Source of the DNA: a virus
Strand: one strand, 5' to 3'
Virus record (IMG/VR): IMGVR_UViG_3300032086_000180
Location: 1 to 35,679 of that record
Length of the DNA stretch: 35,679 nt
The position numbers and the translations under genes are program-made. The notes beneath the pieces were generated by a model. It was not told the DNA's origin. It searched no databases and worked only from the letters and a program-made list of their open reading frames with translations. Below are positions 15,311 through 24,309 of this stretch, piece by piece; position 1 is the stretch's first letter; each line of letters begins with the position of its first letter.

Positions 15311-18300
15311 TATGCGTTTACAACCTCACTTGTATGAACTGTAGCAACCCACCGAAGGTTTGTAGCTGCAATACCAGTTACTTCTATTTTAAGTCCACCG
15401 TTTGTGGTATCTGCTGAAAGTGCTACGGATGCATTTGCTAGTCCTGCTGTATGGTACAAACTGTTTACTATGCCAACTCCAAGGGTAGTAGTTGCTACAC
15501 CACCACCTCTCATAATTACACCTTTAATCTCCCAACCTGCGTAGTCATCACCATTAGTTGCATCTTCACGTACAACTACTGTACCTGTAAAGGTCATGGC
15601 ACCTTCGTCTTCTAAAATAATTTGGTTGGTTGTTCCTGCTGTACTATTGGTAGTAGTCAGTGCTTCTGCAGTTGCATCTGTTGTATCTGAGTATAAAATG
15701 TATGTACCACTTTGCACAGACCCTGCAGAAAAGAAACCTTTAGACCCAAATATAAATGAATTTTGTACATCAGCTTTTGCATAGGGGCCAAAAGTCATTG
15801 CATAAGTTTGAGTTGCAGTAGACGAAGAACCACCAATACTAGCTGCTAAAGTTCCACTAACTGTGTGGTTAGTACCTATGGCAATGCCTGTAGAACCAGA
15901 AACAGTATTAGTATTACCTAAAGCTATTGCATCTGTATTACTAACAACATTATTGTCGCCAATAGATACACTATCTGTACCACTAGCCTTTGTTAGTCTA
16001 CCTATAGCAATACTATTAGCACCAGTAGCACCGTAGCTGGATGTGTTGTTATCTATAACTGCTGCAAAACTACCATTGCCCGAAGCCAGAGACTGACCAA
16101 TTGCTACACTTTCAGATCCTGTACTTTGAGCATTTGAACCAATAGCTAAAGCATCTGTACCTGTAGCATCCGTATTTCGTCCTATTGCTATTGCTGATGA
16201 GTTAGTTCCTGCAAGGGCAGCTTCGCCAATTGCAATACAAGAAGTACCTGAAGCAGTTCCATCAGCAGCCGCAAAAGCCAAACTTCCACTTGCAACAGCA
16301 TCAAAACCAAGTGCTATTGAACCACCACCAGTAGCTTCAGCTTGAGTACCAATAGCAACATCATTTGCACCAGTAGCTATTGGAGTAGTAGGTGTACTTG
16401 GGTTTTCAGCATAAAGCTCTAAATTACCACCAGCATCCGCAAAAGAAAGAACACCTGCACCATCTGTTTTTAGGAACTGCCCTGCTGTACCATCAGTAAT
16501 AGCTGCAGTAGGTGCAGTAGTAAATACAGCTACGTTACCTGTAGCATCTGGGAATGTAATTGTACGATCTGCTGTTGGGTTTGTAAAGGATACTGTAGTC
16601 TCGTTAAGATCTGCACTAGAACCCTCAACACTAAACCCTGAGTCACTTAGATACAAACCAGATACTGTTGGGCTTGTCAGTGTCTTGTTAGTAAGTGTCT
16701 TAGTTGTACTTGAGAAGTATGTATCAAGTAAGTCTACATCAAAGTAACCAATAGCTGATGCAGAAGAGTCAAACACTGCAATGCCATCATTGTTAGCGAT
16801 AGCAGTACTTGTGTCAATTGTAATAGCTGATACATCTGCTACAGCATTAAGTTCAGCACCTGTAGCTGTTAGACCAGTTACGTTGTTAGCTGTGCCGTTG
16901 ACTGCTTGAATACGTGACTCAATAGCTGCTGCTGTAGCTAACTCAGAGTTAGTAGATCCTGTACCTACACTGGTTACAATATCAGTTACACTATCTGTAC
17001 CATCTGACAGAGTACCAAATGTAATTGTACCTGTAGTAGTGATAGCACTTGATCCATTATTAATAGAACCAAAGTTACTTGTAATGCTACCACTATCAAG
17101 AGCACCTACTGTAGTTACATTGCTTAGTGTATCTAATGCACTCTCAAAGTATGTCTCAAAGTCAGTCAGTGCTACCTGCTTCATAGTGCCAGCATCATTA
17201 ACTACAACTCTGTCTGCATCTGCAAGAGTAGTAGCTGTAGCTGCTGTATCACCATCCATGATGTTTATTTCAGTAGCAGTGGCAGTTACACCTGTAAGAT
17301 CCGTAGGTGCAATACTGATGTTAGCTGTACCATCAAAAGACTGACCAGCAATTGTTCTTGCAGTTGCTAGGGCTGTAGCTGTATCAGCATTTCCTGTAAG
17401 ATCACCCGTTACGTTACCTTCGATGTTGGCTACAAGTGTACCTGTAGTAATCGTAAGATCACCTGTAGATGCACCTGTAAATGTGCCTGTGCCTACAGTA
17501 AACTTGTCTGCACTTTCATCCCAACCAATAAAGGCATTATCAGAGCTACCACGTTCAATGACAATACCTGCATCATTAGAAGGTGTACCTGTAGTACCAT
17601 TACCTAGTTCCATTAACAAGTCAGCAACTACAGTGTTGGTTGTGTTGATTGTAGTTGTTGTGCCGTTTACAGTTAAGTTACCACCAACGGTAACATTGCC
17701 TGATGTTGTAACTGTAGCAAAGCTAGATGTACCCGTAGAAGTTACATCACCCGTTAGATTTCCTGTTACATTACCAGTTACGTTTCCAGTAACATTTCCT
17801 GTGACATTACCTGTCAGGTTGCCAGTTACATCTCCTGTGACATCTCCTGTCAAGTCTCCCGTCACGTTACCTGTAACATTGCCAGTAACATTACCTGTTA
17901 CATTACCCGTGACGTTACCTGTCAAAGCACCTGTAATTGCAGTAATGTTAGCGGCATCACCATAGATGTTTGCCCAACGAATAGTGGTAGTACCTAAGTC
18001 ATATAGACTGTCAGACGCAGGGTTAAGATTTTTAGCTGTTGAAGTTGTACCTACAAGATTACCTGTAACGTTACCCGTTAAGTTTCCTGTAACATTACCA
18101 GTGACATTGCCCGTAACGTTACCTGTAAGATTTCCTGTTACGTTGCCTGTCACGTTTCCTGTAAGTGGACCTACAAGAGATGTACCTGTGATGGTTGTAC
18201 CTGTAATAGCTGCTGCAGTAGTACCACCAATAACTGTGTTATCAATAGCACCGCCGTTAATGTCAACAGTAGTAAGTGTAGTTGTACCTGTAGCTGTAAG

Positions 18301-18969
18301 GGTTGTAAACGTACCAGCAGCAGCAGTTGTTCCACCAATGGTAGCAGCATCAATTGTACCACCGTTAATGTCTGCAGTGTCAGCTATAAGACTATCAATG
18401 TTAGCAATACCATCAATGTATAGGTTACGCCACTCAGAGCCTGTAGCACCTAAGTCATACGTATCATCAACAGAAGGAAGAAGTGCAGAAGCAATATCAG
18501 CAGTAAACGTTACAGTATCCGTAGCAGCATTACCAAGAGTAGCATTACCATTTACTGTAAGGTTGCCTGTAATAGTAGCATTTTCGTCAACCTGCAGAGT
18601 ATCAATAGTAGCAGTGCCATCTAGGTACAAGTTTTTAAACTCTACGCTAGATGTACCAAGATCAATATCGTTATCTGTGACAGGAGTAATAAGACCATCT
18701 TGGAATCTAACTTGCTCTACGGCTGCAGCAGATACCTCTACGAATACACCAACACGATTGTTTGATGTATCTATAACTACTTTATTAAGTGCATCTGAAT
18801 CAGCAATCAGTGGTACATACGCACCCTCTGCTGCAGTACCATCGTGCTTGTGTCCAGTTGAAGCATTAAACGCAGCAAGTACTTGGTCAAACTCTAGGTT
18901 TAACGGGTTAGCTCGTACAACGGCTGTTGCCACAATGTCTGCTGAAGATTGTCTTGTATAACCTGCCAC
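15310..18969 (-). CDS. Giant tail fibre, 1219 aa
   Basis: The start codon is GTG at 18969, with AGGAG about 7 nt upstream. The N-terminal ~100 residues (DIVATAVVRANPLNLEFDQV, then GHKHDGTAAEG) probably attach to the tail. Three copies of a module with DxTYDLG/DIDLGTSSVEFKNLYLDG follow, then two runs of the tetrapeptide GNVT (about residues 263-305 and 344-410). Next comes a region with NLTVNGTTTTI and VxxDLLMELGNG, then a beta-roll region (VAIGxxA) from about 850. The C-terminal domain of ~125 residues is shared with the next fibre. There is no S74 domain. This is the main fibre shaft with a receptor-binding tip, expected as a trimer on the podovirus tail. Confidence 0.9.
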   Translation of the reverse strand: MAGYTRQSSADIVATAVVRANPLNLEFDQVLAAFNASTGHKHDGTAAEGAYVPLIADSDALNKVVIDTSNNRVGVFVEVSAAAVEQVRFQDGLITPVTDNDIDLGTSSVEFKNLYLDGTATIDTLQVDENATITGNLTVNGNATLGNAATDTVTFTADIASALLPSVDDTYDLGATGSEWRNLYIDGIANIDSLIADTADINGGTIDAATIGGTTAAAGTFTTLTATGTTTLTTVDINGGAIDNTVIGGTTAAAITGTTITGTSLVGPLTGNVTGNVTGNLTGNVTGNVTGNVTGNLTGNVTGNLVGTTSTAKNLNPASDSLYDLGTTTIRWANIYGDAANITAITGALTGNVTGNVTGNVTGNVTGNVTGDLTGDVTGDVTGNLTGNVTGNVTGNVTGNVTGNLTGDVTSTGTSSFATVTTSGNVTVGGNLTVNGTTTTINTTNTVVADLLMELGNGTTGTPSNDAGIVIERGSSDNAFIGWDESADKFTVGTGTFTGASTGDLTITTGTLVANIEGNVTGDLTGNADTATALATARTIAGQSFDGTANISIAPTDLTGVTATATEINIMDGDTAATATTLADADRVVVNDAGTMKQVALTDFETYFESALDTLSNVTTVGALDSGSITSNFGSINNGSSAITTTGTITFGTLSDGTDSVTDIVTSVGTGSTNSELATAAAIESRIQAVNGTANNVTGLTATGAELNAVADVSAITIDTSTAIANNDGIAVFDSSASAIGYFDVDLLDTYFSSTTKTLTNKTLTSPTVSGLYLSDSGFSVEGSSADLNETTVSFTNPTADRTITFPDATGNVAVFTTAPTAAITDGTAGQFLKTDGAGVLSFADAGGNLELYAENPSTPTTPIATGANDVAIGTQAEATGGGSIALGFDAVASGSLAFAAADGTASGTSCIAIGEAALAGTNSSAIAIGRNTDATGTDALAIGSNAQSTGSESVAIGQSLASGNGSFAAVIDNNTSSYGATGANSIAIGRLTKASGTDSVSIGDNNVVSNTDAIALGNTNTVSGSTGIAIGTNHTVSGTLAASIGGSSSTATQTYAMTFGPYAKADVQNSFIFGSKGFFSAGSVQSGTYILYSDTTDATAEALTTTNSTAGTTNQIILEDEGAMTFTGTVVVREDATNGDDYAGWEIKGVIMRGGGVATTTLGVGIVNSLYHTAGLANASVALSADTTNGGLKIEVTGIAATNLRWVATVHTSEVVNA
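17741..17931 (-). repeat. 12-bp tandem repeats encoding GNVT, block 2
   Basis: About 16 consecutive 12-bp units encoding G-(N/D)-(V/L)-T, varying mainly at synonymous sites (gtaacattacc, gttacgtttcc and similar on the plus strand). The repeat forms a fibre-shaft segment, and length variation by slippage or recombination is expected. Confidence 0.9.
18052..18167 (-). repeat. 12-bp tandem repeats encoding GNVT, block 1
   Basis: About ten consecutive 12-bp units of the same G-N-(V/L)-T type as the block at 17741-17931, separated from it by about 120 bp encoding a DSLYDLGTTTIRWANIYGD-like module. The two blocks offer homology for recombination that could change the fibre length. Confidence 0.9.
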
Positions 18970-18972
18970 TTT

Positions 18973-20736
18973 TTATCTCCTGTCGCCTGTGCCATACAGT
19001 ATGGATACGGCCTGTATTGTATGACTTGGGCTTGTACTATTGGTAACGTAAGATACCGAAATAGAATCCCCTGATCCACTTATATTCGTTGATCTTGTTG
19101 GTGATGGGTTACCATCATATATGTCTGTTGTATCAAAGATTGTAGATGCGTTATCAAATAAAGAGGCTGCACCTGCAGTTGTCAATGAAAAGTTTTCTGG
19201 TGTGTTTATTTCAGAGTCACCAAAGTTAAAGTCTATACCTACGTTAATTAAAGCCTCACCTTCAGTTTTAAGAAAGGTCTTAACTTTATAAAATACTTTA
19301 CGGACTTCTGGATCACCCATAAAGTAATACGGAGTTTGGTACACACTAAATATTTCAGAGCCAGCAAATGAGTCACCTTCTTCTTGCTTATGTACCTTAC
19401 CCGTACTGTCTCCGTGTAATACAAACTCAAACTGACCTATGTAACCACTAGCTACTGCTGTTGCTTCAACACCTACAAGCTGACTATACTCAAATGTAGA
19501 CTGTGCTGTTGGGCCTTTACGTATAGCTGCTAGTAGTGACAAAGAAGTGTTGGCTTCAAAGAATAATCTAAACTGTGACTTTCTTCGTATTACAAGAGCT
19601 TTAAGTTTAGTTACGTCCTCGTTAGCAGTGTAGTTCTCAAATGTCTTTTGTATTTCACGAGAAACAGTTTCAAGTTCAACGTCACCAATACGTGATGTAC
19701 CTGAGATAGGACGAATACCGTCTGGCCCTAAGAAGATAATGTCACCACCAAACTCTACCACAGTATCAGGTGCAACACAACCCAAGTCATTCGTTACGTT
19801 TTCTACTGTAAAGTTAGAAAAATTATCTCCTATAATACGTTTAATTTGGTTTTGACCAAACACGTAAAGTTGATTACGAAATGCTTTTAACTGAGTTACA
19901 GTAAAACCTATATTAACTACACCTGCTCCGTTTGCTGGATCAAAGTCTGTATCTGCATTAGGAGAGGAAAAGTAAATGTTAAAAGGTTCGTCAGGATCAC
20001 CAGCTAACCAAAGATGATTTGCAAAGGCACTAGAAAACTTAGGATTATTAGGCGCATTTGTATGAGTAATCTGCGTATATGTTGTACCATTATACTTAGC
20101 TGCAGGATTAACACCATCAGTCAGCAATAAGATTTCTTCAGTCCAATTATAACGTTCAAACCTTACTACGTCAACCCCTGTCATTGTAGGGCTACCTGCT
20201 GTAGTAACTGCAGTCCAACCTATTACAGTAGGAGTACTTGATACTGTACCTGTTGCACTAGATGTACCACCTGTAAGTACGTTACCTGTAGCAAAAACAC
20301 TGTCAGGTAATCTACCAAAGTTTACTACGATAGCATCTGCAGTTTTAGATATTACTGTACCTGATGCTGTAACCCCAGCCCCTGTAACAGTTTCACCAAC
20401 AGTAAAACCTGATCCTTCTCCTGTACCTAGTGGTACATCATAGTAATGGTTATACCAATGCAGATAATTATTACCAGAAGAGGGTGCTCTACATCCAAGT
20501 ACGCCTTGATTAATATCGCCGTTGACAGAAAGTCCTAATACTTTACCTGTACCAGGAAGTGTACCATAAGAGTTTTCAAATCCACTTATTCGCCTGTATC
20601 CACCCTCAAGTGAAGGCTCCATGTTTACAAGACGTACCGCACTACCTGAGAAGTTGTTTGACTGTGTAAGTGGATCAACGTTAGTTACAAGTCCACCAGC
20701 CATAACAGACACATATGTTTGTAATGCGTCAGACAT
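18973..20736 (-). CDS. Tail nozzle/hub protein (T7 gp12, P22 gp10-like)
   Basis: 587 residues. The N-terminus (AGGLVTNVDPLT, VRLVNMEPSLEGGYRRISGF) and the propeller-like strands (LLTDGVNPAAKYNGTTYTQ, FANHLWLAGDPD, LKAFRNQLYVFGQNQIKRI, GCVAPDTVVEFGGDIIFLG) are typical of podovirus tail tubular protein B/DNA-stabilisation proteins, which close the tail end below the adaptor. It comes 2 bp after the adaptor gene and just before the giant fibre, the usual podovirus order. Residues about 100-170 (TVTGAGVTASGTVISKT, NVLTGGTSSATGTV) look like an inserted beta-domain. The identification rests on pattern and order. Confidence 0.85.
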   Translation of the reverse strand: MSDALQTYVSVMAGGLVTNVDPLTQSNNFSGSAVRLVNMEPSLEGGYRRISGFENSYGTLPGTGKVLGLSVNGDINQGVLGCRAPSSGNNYLHWYNHYYDVPLGTGEGSGFTVGETVTGAGVTASGTVISKTADAIVVNFGRLPDSVFATGNVLTGGTSSATGTVSSTPTVIGWTAVTTAGSPTMTGVDVVRFERYNWTEEILLLTDGVNPAAKYNGTTYTQITHTNAPNNPKFSSAFANHLWLAGDPDEPFNIYFSSPNADTDFDPANGAGVVNIGFTVTQLKAFRNQLYVFGQNQIKRIIGDNFSNFTVENVTNDLGCVAPDTVVEFGGDIIFLGPDGIRPISGTSRIGDVELETVSREIQKTFENYTANEDVTKLKALVIRRKSQFRLFFEANTSLSLLAAIRKGPTAQSTFEYSQLVGVEATAVASGYIGQFEFVLHGDSTGKVHKQEEGDSFAGSEIFSVYQTPYYFMGDPEVRKVFYKVKTFLKTEGEALINVGIDFNFGDSEINTPENFSLTTAGAASLFDNASTIFDTTDIYDGNPSPTRSTNISGSGDSISVSYVTNSTSPSHTIQAVSILYGTGDRR

Positions 20737-20738
20737 TG

Positions 20739-21488
20739 TTAGAATCCATCAGATACTGCACCTGGGCCTACCGTAGCGGTGTTAAGTTGCATGTTACTCA
20801 CAGGGCGTTGGATTACAGTGGACCTTACGTTTACAGGAGGATCTAGTATAAGCCTACGCATCATAGCAATACCATCCGTAAACTTTTTCTCGTGCATAGC
20901 CGCACTCTGTTCATTAGATCTAAACATCATCATGTACATCATAGCGCCATCTATAATAACATGTTTAAAACGATCTGGTACTAATGCAGTATCGCTACTA
21001 GCAGTTAAGTCAGCAGGATACTTCCAATACCTATACTCAATAACGTATGCTGCATTTGGTATAGGTGTAACGCCAAACTTTTCTTCTTGCGTCATGTACA
21101 CGTAGTCAGGGTCACTTCTTGCACCCTCACCACCCAAGTCCTCTAAGGATTTAAATGTAGATATATACTGATCAAATGTAATAAGAGAAAGCTTCTTAGG
21201 TGTATTATTCTCTGAAGATAGCTGCCTAATGTAAAACGTATCCCAATCTGCTTTGGAATAATCTGCAGGAAAGTCATACGTTCCTGTTCCTGCAACTAGG
21301 GTTTGTGTTGTTGTAGTCAACGCAAAAGGCCACTCTTGTGCATCCTGAAGCATCTGCCTGATAGATGAGTTTATAGAATCTTTAGCGAGAGCTTGCACGT
21401 TTTTAACTGAAGTAAACTCAGATTCTGTAATCTGAACTTCATTAAGTCTACGTAACAGTTCGTTTGTCAGGTTGATGAAAGTAGCCAT
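20739..21488 (-). CDS. Head-to-tail adaptor (T7 gp11, P22 gp4-like)
   Basis: 249 residues. The helical start NLTNELLRRLNEVQITESEF, the sequence INSSIRQMLQDAQEWPF, and a later VIEYRYWKYPADLTASSD are characteristic of podovirus tail tubular protein A/adaptor proteins that sit under the portal. A helical segment with IDGAMMYMMMF follows, then a C-terminal extension (STVIQRPVSNMQLN). It lies directly before the nozzle gene (2 bp gap) and after the capsid genes, as in other podoviruses. The Shine-Dalgarno sequence is weak, so expression may depend on read-through or the candidate promoter at 21629-21657. Confidence 0.83.
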   Translation of the reverse strand: MATFINLTNELLRRLNEVQITESEFTSVKNVQALAKDSINSSIRQMLQDAQEWPFALTTTTQTLVAGTGTYDFPADYSKADWDTFYIRQLSSENNTPKKLSLITFDQYISTFKSLEDLGGEGARSDPDYVYMTQEEKFGVTPIPNAAYVIEYRYWKYPADLTASSDTALVPDRFKHVIIDGAMMYMMMFRSNEQSAAMHEKKFTDGIAMMRRLILDPPVNVRSTVIQRPVSNMQLNTATVGPGAVSDGF

Positions 21489-21546
21489 AAGAATCTCTAT
21501 TAGATAAGTGTAAGGGCCACCCGAAAGCAGCCCCTACATTATTTAG

Positions 21547-22032
21547 TTATGCAAGCGTATCACGATCTACTTCTTGAGCAGATAGATCACCTACATCTGT
21601 GCAATCCATAAGAACTGCCCATACACGCATTTTACCTGTAGACAACGTACCTGTCAATGTAGCAATAGTTACATCAATGTTATCGTCAGCAACAGCCATT
21701 ACTGGCTGATATGCGGCAGGGTTTTGCGACAGTACACCTGCTGCAGATGTGCCATCAAAGCCATCTGCAAACACGTCAGCATCAACACCTGTACCAAGGT
21801 CAAGAGTCAAAGCTGAAGCAGATGTAATTGCTGTGTCAACTTCAATACCAGCATTAAGGATCATAGTTCCTTTTGGTACTGCAATTGCAGGAATAACATC
21901 AGCCGCAGCCAATGCACTTCCTTTGTCTGACAAAGCAGTTGCTAAGTTCAATACGGTTTGAACCATATAAGGGTTGCGTCCTCGCTGCGAAACGCCACGA
22001 GCGGAAGCAAGAGTATTATCACCAAGTGCCAT
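21547..22032 (-). CDS. Probable capsid decoration/head protein, 161 aa
   Basis: 161 residues, mostly short beta strands with Ala/Thr/Asp: VLNLATALSDKGSALAAADV, LTLDLGTGVDADVFADGF, NIDVTIATLTGTLSTGKMRVW. GGAGG lies 8 nt before the ATG, a strong site fitting an abundant protein. It lies 15 bp after the major capsid gene and under the same promoter. Size, composition and position are those of head decoration or head-fibre proteins, although sequence families for these are too diverse for me to name one. Confidence 0.72.
   Translation of the reverse strand: MALGDNTLASARGVSQRGRNPYMVQTVLNLATALSDKGSALAAADVIPAIAVPKGTMILNAGIEVDTAITSASALTLDLGTGVDADVFADGFDGTSAAGVLSQNPAAYQPVMAVADDNIDVTIATLTGTLSTGKMRVWAVLMDCTDVGDLSAQEVDRDTLA
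21629..21657 (-). promoter_or_regulatory. Candidate intragenic promoter before the adaptor gene
   Basis: TTGACA (21657-21652), 17 bp, TAAAAT (21634-21629) on the minus strand, inside the decoration-protein gene. A start near 21621 would place the adaptor ATG (21488) about 130 nt downstream. It could be a coincidence in coding sequence (TLTGTLSTGKM). Confidence 0.3.
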
Positions 22033-22047
22033 ATCTCATTCCTCCCC

Positions 22048-23109
22048 TTATAGACCAGACGTGTAGATTGCATTAACAAGAGCTTCAGGGCGCAAGATTT
22101 TGCGTCCGTATAGATGCATACCACGAACGATGTCAGCAAAGCTGTCAGGGTCACGATATGTTTCTGTCTTGTTAATTTGCTCAGCAGTAGCTGCTGCAGA
22201 TGAATGTCCAGCAAGCAACACACCGTAGTGTGTAGAACCTGAAGATGTGGTTGAGGTTGGACCATCACCTACTTCAGGAAGGTTGTTAGACATGTAGACT
22301 TTAAAGCCATGAATGTTGTTGAAGATCAACCCGTTCTGCAACCCTGATCCACCGAAGTCTGCGTTCAGAAGACGTGAATCTTCGTCTTTCAGAAGTTCAG
22401 CAAACACGGGGTCAATTATGAGCCAACGATCATTCGTAGAAACATTCTGTTGGTCCAGCTTACGTGACATACGTGCAATAACTTGCATTGGTGTCGCATT
22501 AGCTGTAGTGGTGTTCAACGTGTCTGCACCTGTACGAGGCTTGACAACGATAGAGTTACCACCAGTACCAGCATTAAAGTCAGAAGCGTCTAGCTTCATG
22601 CTTGAAAGCAGTTCATCAGAACCAGCAGTTGATACAGCTTTCGTACCGTTTACGGTAGTGTTAGCTGTATTAGCTTTACCGTGGATAGCTGCTTGCTTGA
22701 AGCCAGCCATATAACCAAGAACATCTTGGTCAAACTGATCAGCCAAACGATAAGCTGCACGGTCAGATGCGATACTTTGGAAGTTCACATGTGAGTGAGC
22801 TTCTTCAATATCGTCAACCTTGAAGGCAAAGTAGTTTGCTTTATCAACGGTCAAAGAAAAATCTTCATCGTCAAGGTCTTGTGGTGTGATCGTCGTGCCA
22901 CGGGCATACGACTTCACGGTGATTTCAGGTTCTTTGATAATTTTAACGGAATCACCCATGTTAGCAATCTCTCCGAAATAATCAGAGTTTGTGATTGCTT
23001 CTACAATAGAGGCCTTGCGGAAGGCAAGTTGTACCTGTTTACTGTAGATTACTGGACTAAAATTACCGTTGGGTAAATTACCATAACCTGACGCTGTTGC
23101 GAAAGCCAT
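22048..23109 (-). CDS. Major capsid protein (HK97 fold expected)
   Basis: 353 residues from ATG 23109 (MAFATASGYGNLPNG). The ATG at 23124 is rejected because its ATGGAGG is itself the Shine-Dalgarno sequence (GGAGG, 8 nt before the second ATG). Diagnostic segments are the N-terminal arm (NGNFSPVIYSKQVQLAFRKA), GDSVKIIKEPEITVKSYARG, DQFDQDVLGYMAG and NDRWLIIDPVFAELLKDEDS, as in coat proteins of marine podoviruses/siphoviruses. It follows the scaffold gene and precedes the decoration protein. Transcription probably starts at its own promoter (23342-23370), with a leader of about 225 nt that carries a hairpin. Confidence 0.9.
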   Translation of the reverse strand: MAFATASGYGNLPNGNFSPVIYSKQVQLAFRKASIVEAITNSDYFGEIANMGDSVKIIKEPEITVKSYARGTTITPQDLDDEDFSLTVDKANYFAFKVDDIEEAHSHVNFQSIASDRAAYRLADQFDQDVLGYMAGFKQAAIHGKANTANTTVNGTKAVSTAGSDELLSSMKLDASDFNAGTGGNSIVVKPRTGADTLNTTTANATPMQVIARMSRKLDQQNVSTNDRWLIIDPVFAELLKDEDSRLLNADFGGSGLQNGLIFNNIHGFKVYMSNNLPEVGDGPTSTTSSGSTHYGVLLAGHSSAAATAEQINKTETYRDPDSFADIVRGMHLYGRKILRPEALVNAIYTSGL

Positions 23110-23196
23110 GATATAATCCTCCATAGATAGTTAGGCTTATTTAGATTTATAAGCTGTAACATCAGATAAGAGGCTGATCGTTCTAGGGTGCGACTT

Positions 23197-23217
23197 CAAA
23201 AAAGCTTGGCCTAGCTT
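23197..23217 (-). terminator. Weak terminator-like hairpin in the capsid leader
   Basis: On the minus strand AAGCT (23217-23213), loop AGGCCA, AGCTT (23206-23202), then more T to give six in a row. The stem is only 5 bp, so it is weak. It lies between the capsid promoter and the capsid start, so if active it would act as an attenuator. Confidence 0.25.
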
Positions 23218-23278
23218 AAAGTCTGTCGGGCCTATAATAGAACAGGTAAGTCTTAACGTATTTGTCTTCGCTTAGTTG

Positions 23279-23328
23279 AAAGCATAGGCATAGTAGCTGA
23301 AACGTCTAACAGGGTATACCTATGCTTT
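23279..23328 (-). promoter_or_regulatory. 5'-terminal stem-loop of the capsid transcript
   Basis: A perfect 10-bp inverted repeat: AAAGCATAGG (23279-23288) and CCTATGCTTT (23319-23328), 30-nt loop. It begins about 7 nt after the predicted transcription start, a location where stem-loops stabilise abundant bacterial and phage mRNAs. A 27-codon frame (ATG near 23334) runs through it without a Shine-Dalgarno sequence and is probably not translated. Confidence 0.55.
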
Positions 23329-23341
23329 ATTAACATACACA

Positions 23342-23370
23342 GTTATAACATAGAGTTTGTGTAATGTCAA
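23342..23370 (-). promoter_or_regulatory. Sigma70 promoter of the capsid operon
   Basis: TTGACA (23370-23365), 17 bp, TATAAC (23347-23342) on the minus strand, with a TGT just before the -10 (TATGTTATAACT, an extended -10). Predicted start is near 23335. It lies in the 255-270 bp gap between scaffold and capsid genes. The same 12-mer TATGTTATAACT recurs before the DUF1127/TerS operon. Confidence 0.7.
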
Positions 23371-23378
23371 TACCTTAT

Positions 23379-24260
23379 TTACCTCGCACCACCAGAAACA
23401 TCATAGACAAACTTACCACTACGGATAGCTTCCATGATTTCATCTGAACGTTGCTCGTATTCTGAGGCACTCATACGTTGAACATCTGATTCACGTAGTT
23501 GCCCAGATACACCCTCACCGTCTGGCTTTGAGGTACGTTTTGTTTTAACAGCAGATGCTGCATCTCTAGTATTCTTTCGTTGACCCTTAGTGTCCATACC
23601 CTTGTCAACCTTATATAGGTCAATCACACGGATCACTGATTGTGGATCATCTTGGTTTTCATATAGTGCGTCTTGTACCCACTTGGGTTGTTCACCAGCC
23701 CAATCGTGGAAGTCATCACTTGCACGTAGATCATCGAAGTCGGTGTGCATGGCACGGATCTCATTCTCCGCTTTTGTGCGCTGGGCTTTCTCGTTGATCT
23801 TGTCAATCTCTTTTAGACGCTCATCTGCATAGCTAAACTTTTCTTGCGCTTTCTTTTCAGCGATAGTTTCAACTATGCCAGCAATCTCAGGATACTTAGC
23901 TGCCCAAGCTTCAATGCTTTCGTCTGAAGTAGGAGCACGTACCTTGCCTGTCTTTTGTGCTGTTTCAAGCTGAGCTTTAAGTTGTTTTAGTTCTTCAGCT
24001 TGCTTGTTTAAGTGATTACGTAGATCACTGTAGCGTTTCTTGTAGGTACGTTCCTCACCTGACAGATCTTCTTCCTCAGGTTCTTTTGCAGGTTTAGCTT
24101 CTTGCTCTTCTGCTTTATCTTCGATCTCTTCAGTTCTAGCTTTCATCAAAGCTTGTAGTTCTTCTTCCTCTCGTTTAATTTTTTCTTCTAGAGGTGTAGG
24201 CTTCTTGGGGTTTACGAAACCTGCTGTCTTTGGGGTTTCTACTTCTGCTAGTTCAGGCAT
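23379..24260 (-). CDS. Capsid scaffolding protein
   Basis: 293 residues, highly charged and helical. There is an acidic/Lys-rich N-terminal region (KIKREEEELQALMKARTEEI, EEDLSGEERTYKKRYSDLRN), a coiled coil (LNKQAEELKQLKAQLETAQK), a conserved-looking mid-segment (AWAAKYPEIAGIVETIAEKK, FDDLRASDDFHDWAGEQPKW) and a basic C-terminal part. This is the usual composition of marine phage scaffold proteins, and the gene stands immediately before the major capsid gene. AAAGGAT lies 6 nt before the ATG. No protease motif was seen, so maturation proteolysis, if any, is encoded elsewhere or absent. Confidence 0.85.
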   Translation of the reverse strand: MPELAEVETPKTAGFVNPKKPTPLEEKIKREEEELQALMKARTEEIEDKAEEQEAKPAKEPEEEDLSGEERTYKKRYSDLRNHLNKQAEELKQLKAQLETAQKTGKVRAPTSDESIEAWAAKYPEIAGIVETIAEKKAQEKFSYADERLKEIDKINEKAQRTKAENEIRAMHTDFDDLRASDDFHDWAGEQPKWVQDALYENQDDPQSVIRVIDLYKVDKGMDTKGQRKNTRDAASAVKTKRTSKPDGEGVSGQLRESDVQRMSASEYEQRSDEIMEAIRSGKFVYDVSGGAR

Positions 24261-24309
24261 ACTGTATCCTTTCTTATATGGGGCCAGCCGTAGCTGGGTA
24301 GCCTTATTG

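Noticed and set aside
17966-18961. Long plus-strand frame (331 codons) with VTLPVTLPV repeats, opposite the giant fibre
   Set aside because: It is the mirror of the GNVT repeats in the real minus-strand gene; no ribosome-binding site and no gene context.
12398-18969. Diversity-generating retroelement acting on the fibres
   Set aside because: No reverse transcriptase and no template/variable repeat pair in the window.
21489-21546. Terminator between decoration and adaptor genes
   Set aside because: The GGGC/GCCC stem is about 4 bp and no T run follows on the minus strand.
21948-22268. Minus-strand frame of 106 codons spanning the capsid and decoration gene junction
   Set aside because: Overlaps two well-supported genes in another frame and is rich in His/Leu runs typical of out-of-frame reading.
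23110-23124. Upstream ATG adding five residues to the major capsid protein
   Set aside because: That ATG is part of the Shine-Dalgarno sequence (ATGGAGG) serving the ATG at 23109.
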